Shown: positions 1 through 9,533, counted from the first letter of the stretch. The stretch: DNA of 64,000 bases from Bacillus mesophilus (GCF_011008845.1 NZ_JAAIWM010000001.1:496001-560000), one strand, 5' to 3'. Numbers and translations: made by a program. Notes: generated by a model from the letters alone, not told the origin.

Positions 1-866
1 GTTTCTAATTCCTCGACAAAGCGATTTTTAAATCCTCTGGCTGGTTTACCAGAAAATGCCCTTGTAATCACTGTCTGGTCTTCTTTCCCTTCAAGAATCG
101 CTTCTTTATGAAGAGGGTGTGCTCCACTTTCTAGTGTTGTTAAAAAGGCGGTCCCCATTTGAACTGCTTCCGCTCCTAAGCTCAATGAAGCAACTAAACC
201 TCTACCATCCATAATCCCACCTGCTGCTATTAGTGGAATTTGAACATGATCACTAACCTGCGGAATGAGAGACATTAAGCCTATTAAACTTCCATGATAG
301 TTTTGATCAAAAGTTCCTCGATGTCCACCAGCCTCACTTCCTTGTAGAACAACCATGTCCATATTAGCTTTCTCACAAGCTATCGCTTCTTTTACATTTG
401 TGGCAGTTCCGACTAGGACTATGCCTTTTCCCTTTAGAATGTTTACGCTAACTTCCGAAGGTAAACCAAACGTAAACGAACACACCTTTACCTCTTCTTC
501 TATAAGGACATGAATTTGTTCTTCAAAAACACTATTCTGGTCAACTGGCGAAAACCTTGTTTCAGTGACAGATAATTGTTCACGAAATGGCGCAAGTAGC
601 TGATTTGCTACTTGTATTCGTTCTTCATCAATTGAATATGGTGTCGGTACAAATAGATTAACACCAAATGGCTTAGAAGTTTGATTTTTAATTTCATGGA
701 TTTGTCTTTGTAATTGCTCTGGACTTAAATACCCCGCACCAATCATTCCGAGTGTCCCCGCATTACATGCTGCAGTCACAAGATCAGTTGTGGTTATTCC
801 ACCTGCCATCGGTGCTTGAATGATTGGATATTTTATGGAAAGCATTTCGGTGATTCTTGTTTTCAT
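1..866 (-). CDS. Nitronate monooxygenase (2-nitropropane dioxygenase family), 3' end cut by window edge
   Basis: FMN-dependent TIM-barrel enzyme of the nitronate monooxygenase / enoyl-ACP reductase II superfamily, which oxidises alkyl nitronates in the cytoplasm. About 288 residues are visible; the C-terminus lies beyond base 1. Seen in the sequence: an N-terminal YPIIQAPMAGG motif (flavin loop), VLQGSEAGGHRG in the middle (phosphate-binding and catalytic-His region) and the glycine-rich IPLIAAGGIMDGRG and LGAEAVQMGTAFL motifs of the FMN phosphate site. The ATG at 866 follows an AAGGGGGG ribosome-binding site. It is divergent from the permease pair at 1038, with about 170 bases of AT-rich promoter region between. 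Family membership is clear, but the true substrate is unknown, because many Bacillus homologues are annotated without assay. Confidence 0.9.
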   Translation of the reverse strand, partial: MKTRITEMLSIKYPIIQAPMAGGITTTDLVTAACNAGTLGMIGAGYLSPEQLQRQIHEIKNQTSKPFGVNLFVPTPYSIDEERIQVANQLLAPFREQLSVTETRFSPVDQNSVFEEQIHVLIEEEVKVCSFTFGLPSEVSVNILKGKGIVLVGTATNVKEAIACEKANMDMVVLQGSEAGGHRGTFDQNYHGSLIGLMSLIPQVSDHVQIPLIAAGGIMDGRGLVASLSLGAEAVQMGTAFLTTLESGAHPLHKEAILEGKEDQTVITRAFSGKPARGFKNRFVEELE

Positions 867-1037
867 AATCTGATTTTCCCCCCTTTTATGATGAACAAAC
901 ACCTATTTCGACAGTTTTATATTGTGTTTAACGCTTCTTTTAATATAAAATGATATGGTAATATTTTCAATTTTTTCTCACTTTTTGCAACATTCTTACA
1001 TGATACACCGTTTTATATCTATACGAGGAGGATGAAA

Positions 1038-2000
1038 ATGAATGTGATCAGCGGCTTAATTAAGCAACTCATTATATTTTTAATTATTGCATTATTACTG
1101 ATATCAATAACTCTTATCCCTTTTGGGACAGAAGAGGTCGTAAGTGATTACAAGTTAACCTACGAATATAATTGGGTTTTATATTGGGAGCAAATTAAAG
1201 TCACAACTCTCAATTTATTGACGGGTAATGGACTTGGTATCACAAGTATTGGAATTACGGTTTCTGAACATATACAACAATATATAAATCGAAGCCTATT
1301 ACTCATTATTCTTGGTTACCTATTGAGCTTATTATTTGGGTTTATTAAAGGATTACTAGATTATAAGTTTGCAAAAACTACTCAGTCATTATTTGGACGA
1401 ATAACGAATATTCTTTTTACTTCTCTACCGGATTTCTTTGTATTTATTTTACTACAGTATTCATTCTTGCTTCTTGCAAGAGCAGGATTTCCAAGACTTG
1501 ATTTATACGGCTTTGAACATTGGTATAACATTATTTTACCATTAATTGCACTACTTATTTTCCCAGTATTTTATCTATCTAAAATTGTTTTTACTGAGTT
1601 AAAGATTGCAGAAAAAAATGATTATATACTAACTGCAAAATCTAAGGGTCTCCACTCCTATTGGATTTTAAATAGACATATTGTTAAAAACTGTATCCAA
1701 ACCTTTATGGCGCATGGTCAGACTGTATTTCTCTTCTTTTTATCAAGTCTACCTATTATTGAACTGTTATCAGCTTATAACGGAGCAGGTTACCAGTTAA
1801 TGACAGCCATCCTAAATAAAGAACTTAATTTAGCCTTAGGATATTTACTTGTATTTTTACTCATCATGTATGTTGCTGTAACTTTCAATAAAATTATTTT
1901 ATACATATGGACAAAGGAACGACATTCTTTATTTTTAACCAATCGGCCACAAGAAACAAAATCAAATGTGACGCGAAACACAAAAGGAGTCTCATTATGA
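1038..2000 (+). CDS. ABC transporter permease, DppB/OppB-like, orphan
   Basis: Inner-membrane permease of a peptide/nickel-type ABC importer, 320 residues with about six hydrophobic segments. The start at 1038 is preferred over the in-frame ATG at 1032, because GAGGAGG at 1025-1031 would leave no spacing for the earlier codon. A cytoplasmic EAA-type loop (DYILTAKSKGLHSYWILNRH) near residue 210 is the ATPase contact typical of DppB/OppB. The protein is divergent from standard DppB in its N-terminal region. The stop overlaps the start of the next permease gene (ATGA), so the two are translationally coupled. No ATPase or substrate-binding protein lies nearby in this window, so they must be supplied from elsewhere or the system has another role. 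Confidence 0.85.
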   Translation: MNVISGLIKQLIIFLIIALLLISITLIPFGTEEVVSDYKLTYEYNWVLYWEQIKVTTLNLLTGNGLGITSIGITVSEHIQQYINRSLLLIILGYLLSLLFGFIKGLLDYKFAKTTQSLFGRITNILFTSLPDFFVFILLQYSFLLLARAGFPRLDLYGFEHWYNIILPLIALLIFPVFYLSKIVFTELKIAEKNDYILTAKSKGLHSYWILNRHIVKNCIQTFMAHGQTVFLFFLSSLPIIELLSAYNGAGYQLMTAILNKELNLALGYLLVFLLIMYVAVTFNKIILYIWTKERHSLFLTNRPQETKSNVTRNTKGVSL

Positions 2001-2899
2001 AAGTATTTCGAATAAGCCCCTTATTTCTTATTGGTTGCATTGCCTTAGCATTTTTACTGATGATTACTTTTGTAGGTCCTTATTTACCGTTTGTTAGTGA
2101 CGATTTAGAGGAAAAAATGTATATATTAGATGAAAATCGTAAACCTGTACCTCCACCTTTTCCACCGTCTGAAGATTACCCTTTAGGAACAGATGCTAAA
2201 GGAAGAGATTTACTAAGTGTATTAATTCATGGAGCGAAAGAGACATTATTATTTATTGTTTGTATCACGGTCATTCGATACATAGCCGCTTTGCCTTTAG
2301 GCTATATTGCCATCCACAATAGAATGGTAAAAAATCTAATCATGTCGTGGAATCGATTATTCTCTTATGTACCAACCTTTATGGTAATTTTACTTCTGTC
2401 TTTATTACCCTTTATCCTGTATTCCTTTAATCGCTTGTGGATGATGATCCTCTTAATTGCATTAATAGATGTAGGAAGAGTCGCCGAAATATACCGGGAA
2501 ATATATGATCAGATTAAATCAAAGCAATTTATCTCGTCAGGAATTTCAGCAGGAGCAAAACCATTCTATTTATTTTACCGCTACTATTTCCTACCAGCTC
2601 GAAACCAAGTGATTGTTCATTTAATTCTTGATCTAGGTAGAAATTTACTATTACTCGCCCAATTAGGATTCGCATCGGTCTTCCTTACTCAAGTTATCTT
2701 CCAAGATGAATTTGGACAATGGATCTGGATGAATGACTCCAATAACTGGCCTATATTCTTAAAAGACGTCCTTGAAGATATTCGTAGAGCCATTTGGATT
2801 CCATTTTGGGCTTCTGTTTTCATCGCATACACGATATTTGCAATCAATTTATTTGGAGAGGGATTGAAGGATTTATTTGAGAAAAAAGCCAGAAATTAA
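1997..2899 (+). CDS. ABC transporter permease, DppC/OppC-like, orphan
   Basis: Second permease of the pair, 300 residues. The start at 1997 is chosen because AAAGGAG at 1983-1989 has good spacing and the ATG overlaps the TGA of the upstream permease. The N-terminal PLGTDAKGRDLLS motif is diagnostic of the DppC/OppC family (usual form LGTDxxGRDxxS). The EAA loop is recognisable but degenerate (SSGISAGAKPFYLFYRYYFL), and the C-terminal NLFGEGLKD motif is conserved. It should heterodimerise with the preceding permease. The proline-rich insert before the LGTD motif is unusual. The substrate cannot be inferred. A strong bidirectional terminator follows. Confidence 0.85.
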   Translation: MKVFRISPLFLIGCIALAFLLMITFVGPYLPFVSDDLEEKMYILDENRKPVPPPFPPSEDYPLGTDAKGRDLLSVLIHGAKETLLFIVCITVIRYIAALPLGYIAIHNRMVKNLIMSWNRLFSYVPTFMVILLLSLLPFILYSFNRLWMMILLIALIDVGRVAEIYREIYDQIKSKQFISSGISAGAKPFYLFYRYYFLPARNQVIVHLILDLGRNLLLLAQLGFASVFLTQVIFQDEFGQWIWMNDSNNWPIFLKDVLEDIRRAIWIPFWASVFIAYTIFAINLFGEGLKDLFEKKARN

Positions 2900-2955
2900 G
2901 AACAAAAGGCGCAAGGCATTCAAAAAATTTTAATACTCTCCTATAACTTAAAACA

Positions 2956-2993
2956 AAAAGGTCGATTTTCAATGATGAAAATCGACCTTTTCT
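2956..2993. terminator. Bidirectional rho-independent terminator
   Basis: A long A/T-flanked perfect stem (AAAGGTCGATTTTC / GAAAATCGACCTTT) lies between the convergent permease and pepF genes, with a T tract on both strands. Confidence 0.9.
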
Positions 2994-2996
2994 TAT

Positions 2997-4817
2997 TTAT
3001 TTACCTTCTAACAATTGTTCCATTTCATTTAACTTCTCTTCGAATACTTGAAGTGCTTGCTTAATTGGCTCAGAAGACGTCATATCCACTCCTGCCTTCT
3101 TTAGCACCTCAATTGGGTAGTCTGAACTTCCTGCTTTTAAGAATTCCAAATATCGATCGACAGCCGGCTGTCCTTCTTCAAGGATTTGTTTCGATAATGC
3201 TGTAGCTGCACTAAATCCTGTCGCATATTGGAAAACATAATAATTGTAATAGAAATGAGGAATTCTTGACCATTCTAATCCAATTTCTTCATCAATCACA
3301 ATATCGTCACCAAAATATTTCTTATTTAAATCGTAATACATGCTTGTTAGTAGATCAGGAGTTAAGGCTTCTCCCTCTTGAGCTTTTAAATGAATTTGAT
3401 GCTCAAATTCAGCAAACATTGTTTGGCGGAATACTGTACCACGGAAGCCTTCCAGATAATGATTTAATAAGTACAAACGTTTTTGCTCGTCATCAATAGT
3501 CTTTAATAAATAATCATTCAATAAATTTTCATTACAAGTAGAAGCCACTTCTGCTACAAATATAGAGTAGTTTCCATATACATATGGCTGTGTTTTTCTT
3601 GTATAGTAGCTATGAACGGAATGTCCAAATTCATGAGCAAGTGTAAACAAGTTATTTACGTTGTTTTGCCAGTTCATAAGGATATAAGGATTCGTTCCAT
3701 ATGTTCCCGATGAGTATGCTCCACTACGCTTTCCTTTGTTTTCTTGCACATCTACCCATCTATTTTCATAAGCTTCTTTTAGGATTCCCTGGTATTCTTC
3801 ACCTAATGGAGCTAAGCCTTTAACTACTAGGTCCTTAGCTTCTTCATAGGTTACTTCCATTTTTACGTCCTTCACAAGAGGCGTGTATAAATCATACATG
3901 TGAATCTCATTTAGCTTTAAAACTTTCTTACGTAATGAGACATAACGGTGTAATAAATGAAGGTGATCATTTATTGTATTTACCAAGTTCTCGTATACCT
4001 GTTCAGGGATATTGTTGTTACTTAATGCAGCTTCACGGGCTGATTTATAATTTCTTACATCTGCATAGAAATTATCTTTCTTAACTGTCCCGGCTAATGT
4101 ACTAGCAAATGTGTTTTTATAGCTTCCATATGTTTCATAAACTGCTTTGAAGGCATCTTCCCTAACTCGTTGGTCACTACTTTCTAAAAAGCGAGTATAA
4201 CGACCATGAGTAATTTCAGTTTCTTCTCCATTTTCGTCTTTGATTGATGGAAACTTCAAATCTGCGTTATTAAGCATTCCAAATGTTGTGCCAGCAGAAC
4301 TTGTCACGTCAGCAGTCTTTGCTAATAGAGCCTCTTCTTTGGCACTAAGTACATGTGGACGAGTTCTTGTAATATCTTCGATCGCGTGAGCATATACTTT
4401 TAACTCATCTTTTTCTGAGATAAAAGACTTAACCTTCTCTTCTTCAAGTGCTAATATTTCAGGTACAACATAAGATAAAGCACTAGAGATCTGTGTGTAT
4501 AGATTTTTAGCACGATCATCTAGAGCCTGATAATGTGAATTTGTCGTGTCTTGATCATATCTCATATGGGCATATGTGTAGAGTTTTCCCATTCTCATTA
4601 ATAATTCATCTTGATATGTAAGTAATGCTAAAAAGGTATCTGCAGATTCTCCAAGCTTTCCTTCAAACTCACTAGCTTTTGGAATCATTGACTTAACTGC
4701 TAAAAATTCAGCTTCCCATTGTTCATCCGTTGTAAAAATATCCTCTAGTCTCCAAGTGTCCTCATGGGCAACTTGATCTCTTGTAGGCAATGATTTTGTT
4801 GCTGTTTGTTCAGCCAT
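2997..4817 (-). CDS. pepF: Oligoendopeptidase F
   Basis: Cytoplasmic zinc metallopeptidase of family M3B that cleaves short oligopeptides (about 7-17 residues). The protein is 606 residues, close to B. subtilis PepF (YjbG). The HEFGH zinc motif is at about residues 392-396, and the third ligand region (FVAEVASTCNE) follows about 25 residues later. The N-terminal oligopeptidase F domain is intact. The start is supported by AGGAGG 8 bases upstream. In B. subtilis pepF directly follows coiA; here a methionine aminopeptidase gene on the opposite strand separates them. In B. subtilis, PepF overproduction inhibits sporulation initiation, probably by degrading Phr-type signal peptides. Confidence 0.95.
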   Translation of the reverse strand: MAEQTATKSLPTRDQVAHEDTWRLEDIFTTDEQWEAEFLAVKSMIPKASEFEGKLGESADTFLALLTYQDELLMRMGKLYTYAHMRYDQDTTNSHYQALDDRAKNLYTQISSALSYVVPEILALEEEKVKSFISEKDELKVYAHAIEDITRTRPHVLSAKEEALLAKTADVTSSAGTTFGMLNNADLKFPSIKDENGEETEITHGRYTRFLESSDQRVREDAFKAVYETYGSYKNTFASTLAGTVKKDNFYADVRNYKSAREAALSNNNIPEQVYENLVNTINDHLHLLHRYVSLRKKVLKLNEIHMYDLYTPLVKDVKMEVTYEEAKDLVVKGLAPLGEEYQGILKEAYENRWVDVQENKGKRSGAYSSGTYGTNPYILMNWQNNVNNLFTLAHEFGHSVHSYYTRKTQPYVYGNYSIFVAEVASTCNENLLNDYLLKTIDDEQKRLYLLNHYLEGFRGTVFRQTMFAEFEHQIHLKAQEGEALTPDLLTSMYYDLNKKYFGDDIVIDEEIGLEWSRIPHFYYNYYVFQYATGFSAATALSKQILEEGQPAVDRYLEFLKAGSSDYPIEVLKKAGVDMTSSEPIKQALQVFEEKLNEMEQLLEGK

Positions 4818-5040
4818 TCATATTCCTCCTATTGCATGGTAAAAATTTAGACAATTGAAATTCTTTGTCTCTCATACCTATTCGATTCTTATTAGTTTAT
4901 TCCCTCTATTTTTACACATATAATAGTTTTTACGAATATATTTTTTATATCCTCTCTTCCACGGTATAATAAAAAAATAGTTTATACTCATGAAGGGACA
5001 TTTATGAGAACCTACAAATTAGATAAAGGAAGTGAACAGC

Positions 5041-5790
5041 ATGATCACTATAAAAACGGAGAGAGAAATTGCTTTAATGCATGAAGCAGGTAAGCTATTG
5101 GCAGCTTGTCATAAAGAAATAGCTAAATTAATAAAACCTGGTATTACTACTGCAGAGATTGATGCATTTGTTGAGAAATATCTAGAAAAGCATGGGGCAA
5201 CTCCTGAACAAAAAGGGTTTCGAGGATATCAATACGCAACTTGTGCCTCTATTAATGATGAAATCTGTCACGGGTTTCCTAGAAAAGAAGCATTAAAAGA
5301 TGGCGATATTGTAACCATTGATATGGTTGTTAATTTAAACGGAGGACTGGCGGATTCTGCTTGGACATATGCAGTAGGTACTATTCCAGAGAAGACACAG
5401 AAGTTACTAGACGTAACAAAAGAAGCACTTTACTTAGGAATTGAAAAGGCAGTAGCTGGTAATCGGATTGGCGATATCGGCCATGCTATTCAAACTTATG
5501 TTGAAGCAGAGGGCTTTTCAGTAGTTAGAGATTTCATAGGCCATGGAATTGGACCTACCATCCATGAAGAGCCTCAGGTACCTCACTTTGGACTTCCTCA
5601 TCGTGGATTGCGTTTAAAAGAGGGAATGGTCATAACAATCGAGCCTATGGTAAATGTAGGTGATTGGCCATCTAAAATGGATGAAAACGGATGGACAGCC
5701 AGAACAGTTGATGGAACACTCTCTGCACAATACGAGCATACTATTGCGATAACAAATAAAGGTCCTATTCTGTTAACAGAGCAAGTATAA
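5041..5790 (+). CDS. map: Type I methionine aminopeptidase (YflG/MapB-like paralogue)
   Basis: Removes the initiator methionine from new proteins; cytoplasmic di-metal pita-bread enzyme. Length 249 residues, the same class as B. subtilis YflG rather than the ribosomal-operon Map. Metal ligands are recognisable: TIDMVVNLNGGLADSAW (two Asp), GHGIGPTIHEEP (His), IEPM (Glu) and EHTIAI (Glu), plus the substrate-binding His in NDEICHGFP. The start is set at 5041, where AAAGGAAGTG gives correct spacing; an upstream in-frame GTG at 5032 lies inside that site. It is inserted between coiA and pepF on the opposite strand, which breaks the gene order known from B. subtilis. Confidence 0.93.
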   Translation: MITIKTEREIALMHEAGKLLAACHKEIAKLIKPGITTAEIDAFVEKYLEKHGATPEQKGFRGYQYATCASINDEICHGFPRKEALKDGDIVTIDMVVNLNGGLADSAWTYAVGTIPEKTQKLLDVTKEALYLGIEKAVAGNRIGDIGHAIQTYVEAEGFSVVRDFIGHGIGPTIHEEPQVPHFGLPHRGLRLKEGMVITIEPMVNVGDWPSKMDENGWTARTVDGTLSAQYEHTIAITNKGPILLTEQV

Positions 5791-5791
5791 G

Positions 5792-5822
5792 AAAAGGTCA
5801 TGCTTTGGGCATGACCTTTTCT
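5792..5822. terminator. Bidirectional terminator between map and coiA
   Basis: AAAGGTCATGC / GGCATGACCTTT stem flanked by A and T tracts between two convergent genes. Confidence 0.88.
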
Positions 5823-5842
5823 TATACTTGGCTGTTTGCACC

Positions 5843-7021
5843 TCACAAAAACAATCTTTTATGCTGTAACAAAAAATGTTGATCCTGTTCTAGTGCCTCC
5901 TCAATATGTCTTGGAAAATAACAAGACCTGCTTCGTATAAAGGTTTTTCTATTTATTTGACGCAGAACACCTACCTGCACTAATACATGCAAGTACTCCA
6001 TAATCGCAAAAGAATAGTGACTATTCGTTATGAGTGGTAACTCTCGTAAGCTAAATAAATGATTCCTCTTTTTATAATTAAAATAATCATAGACTGATTG
6101 AAACGAAAAGACACTTGAAAGTGGTTGTCCTTCAATAAATTCTAAAAGAATCCAAGCCTGCCAAATGTTTGGTGAAGTGTGAATCCAATACATAGAGGGA
6201 ACGGGAATGCCAATTTCTGAGGGTAACAAGGAGGGATAAACTTGTTTTGCGTATAAGTAGTGTAAAAGTTTTTTCATACTTTGAGAGGGATATTGGGTAG
6301 CATTAAGTCTCCAGCTTTTCTTAAGTTCAAGCCAATGCTTGATTGGAAATTCACTATTCGTAGTAGGGGTTAGGAGATCATTGAAGGTTAGTTTTTTGGG
6401 GTCAACTACTTTTAAGGTAGCTTGAACTATTGTAGAAGACATAGGGAGTATATGGTGCAAGAAAAGAAATTTCTTAGATTCTGAACAATAAAAGAGAAGG
6501 CTTGGCTTTTTTTGAATCAGCCTAACAAACATCCAATCAAAAGCTGAGAGATAGAACTGATCTTTGTCTATCCGCTTTAACCTCTTCCCGCCAAGGAGCC
6601 ATAGAGGGTGTATATTGACCATACGGTATCCATCTGTCCTATCTCTGAACTGTTTGACATCAATCGTGGAGCATTGAAGTTCAATAGCTGTTTTAGTAGT
6701 AGCGACATACAAATCTGGACGTTGCTTCAGTGTTTTTAGATATGGCTCCAATACAGGAAAAAGTGATTGAGCTGCTAACCAATTGAAGAGTTCTAACTTA
6801 CCAGTTAAATGATAAAGGGATTCTGGTTCGGAAAATGACTGGCAGTGGGTTGATTGGATGTGGGCAAAATGGGGAATTCTTTGATCACCTATTCTAAGTA
6901 AAACAGGCTCCTTACAACTTGGGCATTGAAAGACTTCATTGTTTCTTAACTGCAGTAATGAGTCCTTTGACCGATCATGAACGGAATACAATATACCTTT
7001 TTGATTTTGTGCGACTAACAC
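5843..7021 (-). CDS. coiA: Competence protein CoiA
   Basis: Late competence protein needed for efficient transformation, acting on incoming single-stranded DNA near the cell pole; the family has a nuclease-like fold. 392 residues. An N-terminal zinc-ribbon-like segment (CPSCKEPVLLR then IPHFAH) at about residues 34-57 is followed by the nuclease-like core containing TAIELQCSTID, in which the E-x-Q pair matches a restriction-endonuclease-like active site. The GTG start at 7021 is upstream of any in-frame alternative; its best Shine-Dalgarno (AAGGAG) is rather far away (about 13 bases), so expression may be weak or the start slightly different. Position near mecA and pepF matches B. subtilis yjbF. 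Confidence 0.9.
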   Translation of the reverse strand: MLVAQNQKGILYSVHDRSKDSLLQLRNNEVFQCPSCKEPVLLRIGDQRIPHFAHIQSTHCQSFSEPESLYHLTGKLELFNWLAAQSLFPVLEPYLKTLKQRPDLYVATTKTAIELQCSTIDVKQFRDRTDGYRMVNIHPLWLLGGKRLKRIDKDQFYLSAFDWMFVRLIQKKPSLLFYCSESKKFLFLHHILPMSSTIVQATLKVVDPKKLTFNDLLTPTTNSEFPIKHWLELKKSWRLNATQYPSQSMKKLLHYLYAKQVYPSLLPSEIGIPVPSMYWIHTSPNIWQAWILLEFIEGQPLSSVFSFQSVYDYFNYKKRNHLFSLRELPLITNSHYSFAIMEYLHVLVQVGVLRQINRKTFIRSRSCYFPRHIEEALEQDQHFLLQHKRLFL

Positions 7022-7130
7022 CTTTTATGATCATCTCCTTTATTTGATTTCTCCTATAGATTTCTTCTTATTACGAAGAATCCCTTTTTTATTTCTGTAT
7101 TTTTTTCATTTAATAACACACACAGTGAAA

Positions 7131-7164
7131 ACAAAAAAAATAGCAGTGCCATGACAGCACTGCT
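7131..7164 (-). terminator. Terminator of the cardiolipin synthase gene
   Basis: AGCAGTGC / GCACTGCT stem followed on the minus strand by an eight-base T tract. The stem overlaps the stop codon of the gene. Confidence 0.85.
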
Positions 7165-8677
7165 ACAATAACGGCGAAAGTAGTCTTGATAATGACTCAG
7201 TTACTCTAACAATAATTGAACGAGTATTAAACGTACTAGTTTCTACGACTTTCGAATGTTCAAGATCCTCTTTAAATACTTTTACTAATCTTTGAATACT
7301 ATTTGTTTGATATAAAAAGGCATTGACTTCAAAATTTAAATGAAAACTTCTCATATCCATATTTGAGGTACCTATGGATGCAATTTCGTCATCAATGATA
7401 ATAAATTTGCTATGCATGAAGCCCTTTTCATATTCGTATACTTCAACTCCAGCTTCTAGCAATTCAGGAAAATAGGATCGTGATGCATAGAACACAATTT
7501 TTTTATCAGGACGGTTGGGAACAATTATTTTTACATCAACCCCACTTAGAGATGCAATTTTTAATGCTGAGAGTATATCAACATCGGGGATTAGATAGGG
7601 TGTTGCAATACAGATTGATTTTCTTGCAGAGGAGATCATTTCAAAAAATAGGTTCTTAATAACCTCCCATTCATGATCTGGACCTCCAGCTACTAATTGA
7701 ACGCCACCTAAATCATTACCCACCCCTAATGTAGGGTTCAAATAGTTGTCAGCCTTTAAGGCCTCGTTGGTCGTATAGTACCAATCCTTAAGGAAGATGA
7801 TTTGCAAACTACGTACTGCTTCTCCTTCCAAAAATAAATGGGTATCTCTCCAAAAACCAAAATACTTATTCCTCCCCAGGTATTCATCACCAATATTTAA
7901 TCCACCTACGAAGCCTATTTTCCCATCAACAACTATGATCTTTCGATGATTTCGGAAATTTACTTTATGATTCAAAAATGGAAGTTTCACCGGGGAAAAT
8001 GGAGCCATCTTTACCCCAGCTTCTTTTAATGAGTTAATGTAAGTTCTAGTAAGTCTCCAGCTTCCAACAGAATCATAGAGAAATCGAACCTCCACTCCTG
8101 CCTTAGCTTTTTCAATGAGGATCTCCTTAATTTTATTGCCTATTTCGTCATCCCTAACTATGTAATATTCTAAGTGTATGGACTGGTTTGCTTCCTGCAA
8201 CCCCTTTATAATTTTTGAATAAGTCTCATCGCCGTTTGTTAAAACCTCTGAATAGGTATTCTTGGTTATGGGACTCTTTCCAAGTCGTTGTGCCAGTCGA
8301 AAAAGTCTTTCCTGATGTCCACTTAAATGTTCATATTCCACTTTGTTTCGTCTGATTTCTTTATCATATAATTCTTGGAACTTTTCCTCGTCATTGATGG
8401 CTTTTCTTTGGAACATCTTCTTTTTCCTGAAGTTCCTACCAAACAAAATATAAAAGAAAAAACCAATGACCGGGAAAATCCCAAGTACAATTAGCCAAGT
8501 TATTGTCTTAGTTGGGTTACGATTTTCAAGAAAAATGACAAAACCTGTAAATATTGCAAGAAGGGTAAATACTATACTTATTACACCGATAAGCTTTTGT
8601 CCCGTATACGTTTGAATTGAATAAAGAGAAAATAAAACAAACGTGATATATAGAAGAACTTGGATAGTTTGTTTCAT
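7163..8677 (-). CDS. cls: Cardiolipin synthase
   Basis: Membrane phospholipase-D-family enzyme that condenses two phosphatidylglycerols into cardiolipin and glycerol. 504 residues, the standard Bacillus Cls length. Two or three N-terminal membrane helices lie in residues 1-80 (including ENRNPTKTITWLIV, typical of the family). Two HKD motifs are present: HRKIIVVDGKIGFVGG near residue 243 and HSKFIIIDDEIASIGTSN near residue 424. It lies downstream of mecA on the same strand behind a terminator, so it is probably its own unit. In B. subtilis no cls gene is present between mecA and coiA. The start is supported by AAGAGG upstream. Confidence 0.95.
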   Translation of the reverse strand: MKQTIQVLLYITFVLFSLYSIQTYTGQKLIGVISIVFTLLAIFTGFVIFLENRNPTKTITWLIVLGIFPVIGFFFYILFGRNFRKKKMFQRKAINDEEKFQELYDKEIRRNKVEYEHLSGHQERLFRLAQRLGKSPITKNTYSEVLTNGDETYSKIIKGLQEANQSIHLEYYIVRDDEIGNKIKEILIEKAKAGVEVRFLYDSVGSWRLTRTYINSLKEAGVKMAPFSPVKLPFLNHKVNFRNHRKIIVVDGKIGFVGGLNIGDEYLGRNKYFGFWRDTHLFLEGEAVRSLQIIFLKDWYYTTNEALKADNYLNPTLGVGNDLGGVQLVAGGPDHEWEVIKNLFFEMISSARKSICIATPYLIPDVDILSALKIASLSGVDVKIIVPNRPDKKIVFYASRSYFPELLEAGVEVYEYEKGFMHSKFIIIDDEIASIGTSNMDMRSFHLNFEVNAFLYQTNSIQRLVKVFKEDLEHSKVVETSTFNTRSIIVRVTESLSRLLSPLL

Positions 8678-8817
8678 AGATAACCTCTTTTCCTTACTTA
8701 CCAGTTGAGAACAAAAGGATCAACCGTCCCGCTCAAAAGAACCATTTTCCTTCCCTTAAGTGGTTGAGCTTGGTGTTTGATATTGGTATGGATACCAAGA
8801 ACAAGTTAATCCATCTT

Positions 8818-8850
8818 ATAAAAAACCGACTCCTTTAAGGGGAATCGGTT
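8818..8850 (-). terminator. Terminator of mecA
   Basis: AACCGATTCC / GGAGTCGGTT stem followed on the minus strand by a T-rich run (TTTTTT). Confidence 0.85.
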
Positions 8851-9533
8851 TAAGGTTTTAAAGCGAAGTGCTGATTTACTATTACTAAAGCGTTCTCTTC
8901 GATAATTTTCTTCCCGTACTCTTCAATTCTGTGAATCGTTAATTGACTTTCATGGCCATATTCTAAAACTAGACTTAAAATGTTATCCAGATTTTCTTCC
9001 TGCATTTCTTCATTAAACTCTACATAGAGGTAGTAGGAATTCTCGTATACAAATAAACTGTTCTGAACATCCTCAAGTTTAACTCTATGACTTAATGAAA
9101 TAACGTCCTCAAAGTCGCGGAAACGAACAAGGAATTGTAATGAGTCTGTATCTATAATTTCTTCAGTATCTATTTTCGCCTTATTTTTAGTTTGAAAGTG
9201 TTGATCTAATAGTGATTCAATTTTATCATCAACTGGAAGATCTAAATCCTTATCTTCTGCAACGGAAAGCTCAAAATTTTGCCCATCTTTAGAGATCTGT
9301 GCTTTTGTCACAATAACCTCAATCCCTTTTTCAAGAGCTTGAACTTGAATCCACAGAGGTCCTTCTACAGAAAATTCCTCTTGATGATGAACCTCATCCA
9401 TCATCTCCCAAAAGAGCTCTTCACTTCTCTCACGATTGTACCAAATTTCCTCACGGTCAAATCCACGTTCTTCAATATCACCGTAAGTTATATAAAACTT
9501 AACCGTATGCTCATTTATACGTTCGATCTCCAT
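8850..9533 (-). CDS. mecA: Adaptor protein MecA
   Basis: Adaptor that delivers substrates such as ComK to the ClpC-ClpP protease and promotes ClpC hexamer assembly; cytoplasmic. 227 residues (B. subtilis 218). The N-terminal substrate-recognition domain starts MEIERINEHTVKFYITYGDIEERGF, the family signature (residues 1-80), then an acidic linker at about 90-120 and a C-terminal ClpC-binding domain (LQFLVRFRDFEDVI ... NSLFVYENSYYLYVEF). The start is supported by AGAAGGGAGAGG. Neighbours spxA, coiA and pepF match the B. subtilis locus. Confidence 0.95.
   Translation of the reverse strand: MEIERINEHTVKFYITYGDIEERGFDREEIWYNRERSEELFWEMMDEVHHQEEFSVEGPLWIQVQALEKGIEVIVTKAQISKDGQNFELSVAEDKDLDLPVDDKIESLLDQHFQTKNKAKIDTEEIIDTDSLQFLVRFRDFEDVISLSHRVKLEDVQNSLFVYENSYYLYVEFNEEMQEENLDNILSLVLEYGHESQLTIHRIEEYGKKIIEENALVIVNQHFALKP

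Noticed and set aside
1907..1996. N-terminal extension of the DppC-like permease
   Set aside because: It overlaps the upstream permease in another frame. The start at 1997 has the ribosome-binding site and the typical ATGA overlap.
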